Shown piece after piece: positions 19,701 through 20,661 of a stretch of 20,661 nt of DNA (positions are counted from its first letter, which is position 1; each line of letters begins with the position of its first letter). A model generated the notes under the pieces. That model made no database searches, was not told the origin of the DNA, and was given only the letters and a program-made list of their open reading frames with translations. Position numbers and translations under genes: made by a program. This DNA comes from Synura sp. LO234KE (Eukaryota > Sar > Synurophyceae > Synurales > Mallomonadaceae), in NCBI GenBank assembly GCA_015143735.1, contig VKHC01000029.1, positions 5,248 to 25,908 of the forward strand. Reading direction: 5' to 3'.

Positions 19701-20661
19701 CACTGGCTCGATGACCTTAAGAAACATTTGTATGATAAGGACGACGAAAGTGCAGAGAGCAGGGACGACCCAAGCGATGAGGAGAATGGACCGAAGAGTG
19801 GTGACGGTGGGGGGAACCAAGGTAGCGGGGAAGGTGTTGATGAAAGTAATGGTGAGGACAGCGGAGGCCGATCTCCGGTCGGGAGAGATTCAAGCGACGA
19901 AGTCGACGGAAGTTATTATTATTACACATATTATGGGAGGTCGGTTGAAAATCCACACCCTAATTCCGGTGAATCTGAGCCTGATGGCGACCACTACAGC
20001 TACTCACCGTCCTACGATAATGAAGATCTCGCCCCAAATGCCGGCAATTCTAATGCAGTAAACTCCCGTGGACAAGTCCAAGGTCCCGACACAGATGTTT
20101 ACCCGCATTATAGCAACCCCGGTACAGTGGGTAACAAACCAGATGTCCCGTGGCGTTCGAATAACGATCGCGCGTCCATACAGGGGTTTCACTCGGTTAA
20201 GACCGCTCCATTCCCAACATACTACTCGCCTCCTCCTCCTCCTGAATCGCATCCGACGTCAGATTCAGATGAACCAAATGCTGCGGCTAAGGAGGGGGCC
20301 CCCGAGAGGGTGGACCTAAAGCGCAAACCACCACTGCAGAGCACACAGTATTATTACAGTTACAATACGGGTACATACAATACGGACCCTCGCCATGAAC
20401 CAAATAAAATCGCTCCTCAACCAACGAGCTCTGTGGACCCCTTGTCTCCAGTAAGCTCGAGTGGTGGAGGTCCTCCGTCTGGGGATGTAGAGGCCCCCTT
20501 GTCTTCAGTGGGCTCGAGTGGTGGAGGTCCTCCGTCTGGGGATGTAGAGGCCCCCTTGTCTTCTGTGGGCTCGAGTGGTGGTCCTCCGTCTGGGGATGTA
20601 GAGGCCCCCTTGTCTTCAGTGGGCTCGAGTGGTGGAGGTCCTCCGTCTGGGGATGTAGAGG
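16725..20661 (+). CDS. secreted surface or matrix protein with DSFGDGW domain and C-terminal tandem repeats (3' end outside window)
   Basis: Four exons in phase: 16725-18469, 18585-18798, 18936-19180 and 19592-20661, giving 1091 residues so far. Donors are ACGTGAGC, GAGGTGAGC and CGGGTGAGC; acceptors are ATAG, CACAG and TTCAG. Residues 1-24 are a signal peptide (YYRILLFLTEIIFLCLSG). Residues 25-360 are a beta-rich-looking ectodomain with many N-x-S/T sites and no family I know. Residues 380-580 are Ser/Asp/Asn-rich. Exons 2-3 hold FWLRDSFGDGWGSASFYLYD (583-602), then a Cys pair, PHPWEISWEA and FYGGLNTIMTF. This is the DSFGDGW-type extracellular domain common in stramenopile and bacterial secreted proteins. 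Exon 4 starts with a Cys segment, then acidic stretches, Tyr-rich runs (GSYYYYTYYG, QYYYSY), TYYSPPPPPES, and 19-residue repeats. The Tyr/Pro runs recall extensin-type wall proteins. Role inferred as cell-surface or matrix structure. No membrane anchor is seen, but the C-terminus is missing. Confidence 0.8.
20436..20661 (+). repeat. in-frame 57-bp tandem repeat array (continues past right edge)
   Basis: Four units in the coding frame: 20436-20492 (57 bases), 20493-20549 (57), 20550-20603 (54, one GGA codon lost) and 20604-20660 (57), with the first base of a fifth. The unit encodes APLSSVGSSGGGPPSGDVE. Units 2-4 are almost identical in DNA; unit 1 is diverged (DPLSPVSSS), as expected at the edge of an array that expands by unequal exchange or slippage. 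The array is Ser/Gly/Pro-rich and likely extended and length-variable. Confidence 0.95.

Noticed and set aside
19657-20319. Plus- and minus-strand frames inside exon 4 of the secreted protein
   Set aside because: They are shadows. The true frame runs unbroken from 19593 to the window end and continues the upstream exons in phase.
1-20661. CRISPR arrays, tRNA or rRNA genes, bacterial operons, phage genes
   Set aside because: None seen. The repeats are tandem without spacers, no tRNA B-box context was found, and introns with eukaryotic domain types rule out a bacterial or phage source.

Overview
This is a stretch of a eukaryotic nuclear genome. Reading frames break at GT..AG introns of about 50-410 bases, often with CTAAC- or CTAAT-like branch sites. 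Gene content includes an N-glycosylation factor (RFT1), a chromatin protein with MBD-like and FYRN-like domains, and a secreted protein with a DSFGDGW domain. A small protein carries a signal peptide followed by Phe, as in plastid preproteins of red-lineage complex algae. Together these suggest a photosynthetic stramenopile (diatom, bolidophyte or related alga). The lineage is inferred; species cannot be told. Exons tend to be GC-richer and more complex than the AT-rich spacers.

Layout. 1-3119 (minus): an eight-exon gene, assembled by hand with matching intron phases, coding for an acidic N-terminus, an MBD-like domain, a Ser/Asp-rich linker, a GW/YxxPG module and the start of a FYRN-like domain that runs off the left edge. 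3120-4255: spacer with one possible exon. 4256-5840 (minus): a six-exon 2-oxoglutarate/Fe(II) dioxygenase-like gene with a Pro/Ser-rich tail. 5913-6350 (plus): a small plastid membrane protein, divergent from the dioxygenase across only 72 bases. 6464-6915 (minus): a possible three-exon small gene. 6916-14143: mostly gene-poor AT-rich DNA with a degenerate 13-bp minisatellite (9189-9475), short repeats and hairpins, a possible SpoU/TrmH-type RNA methyltransferase N-terminus (10298-10839) and an orphan exon (13240-13425). 14144-16608 (minus): RFT1 with a large acidic insertion. 16725-20661 (plus): a four-exon secreted, low-complexity surface or matrix protein that ends in a 57-base tandem repeat running off the right edge.

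How it fits together. There is no operon-like system. Two gene pairs (dioxygenase/plastid protein and RFT1/secreted protein) are head-to-head with 72 and 116 bases between start codons, so each pair may share a promoter. The secreted protein has many N-x-S/T sites, so it would be a natural client of the N-glycan pathway that RFT1 serves; that link is inference only. The most notable item is the MBD plus FYRN chromatin gene, which becomes visible only after splicing the minus strand by hand.
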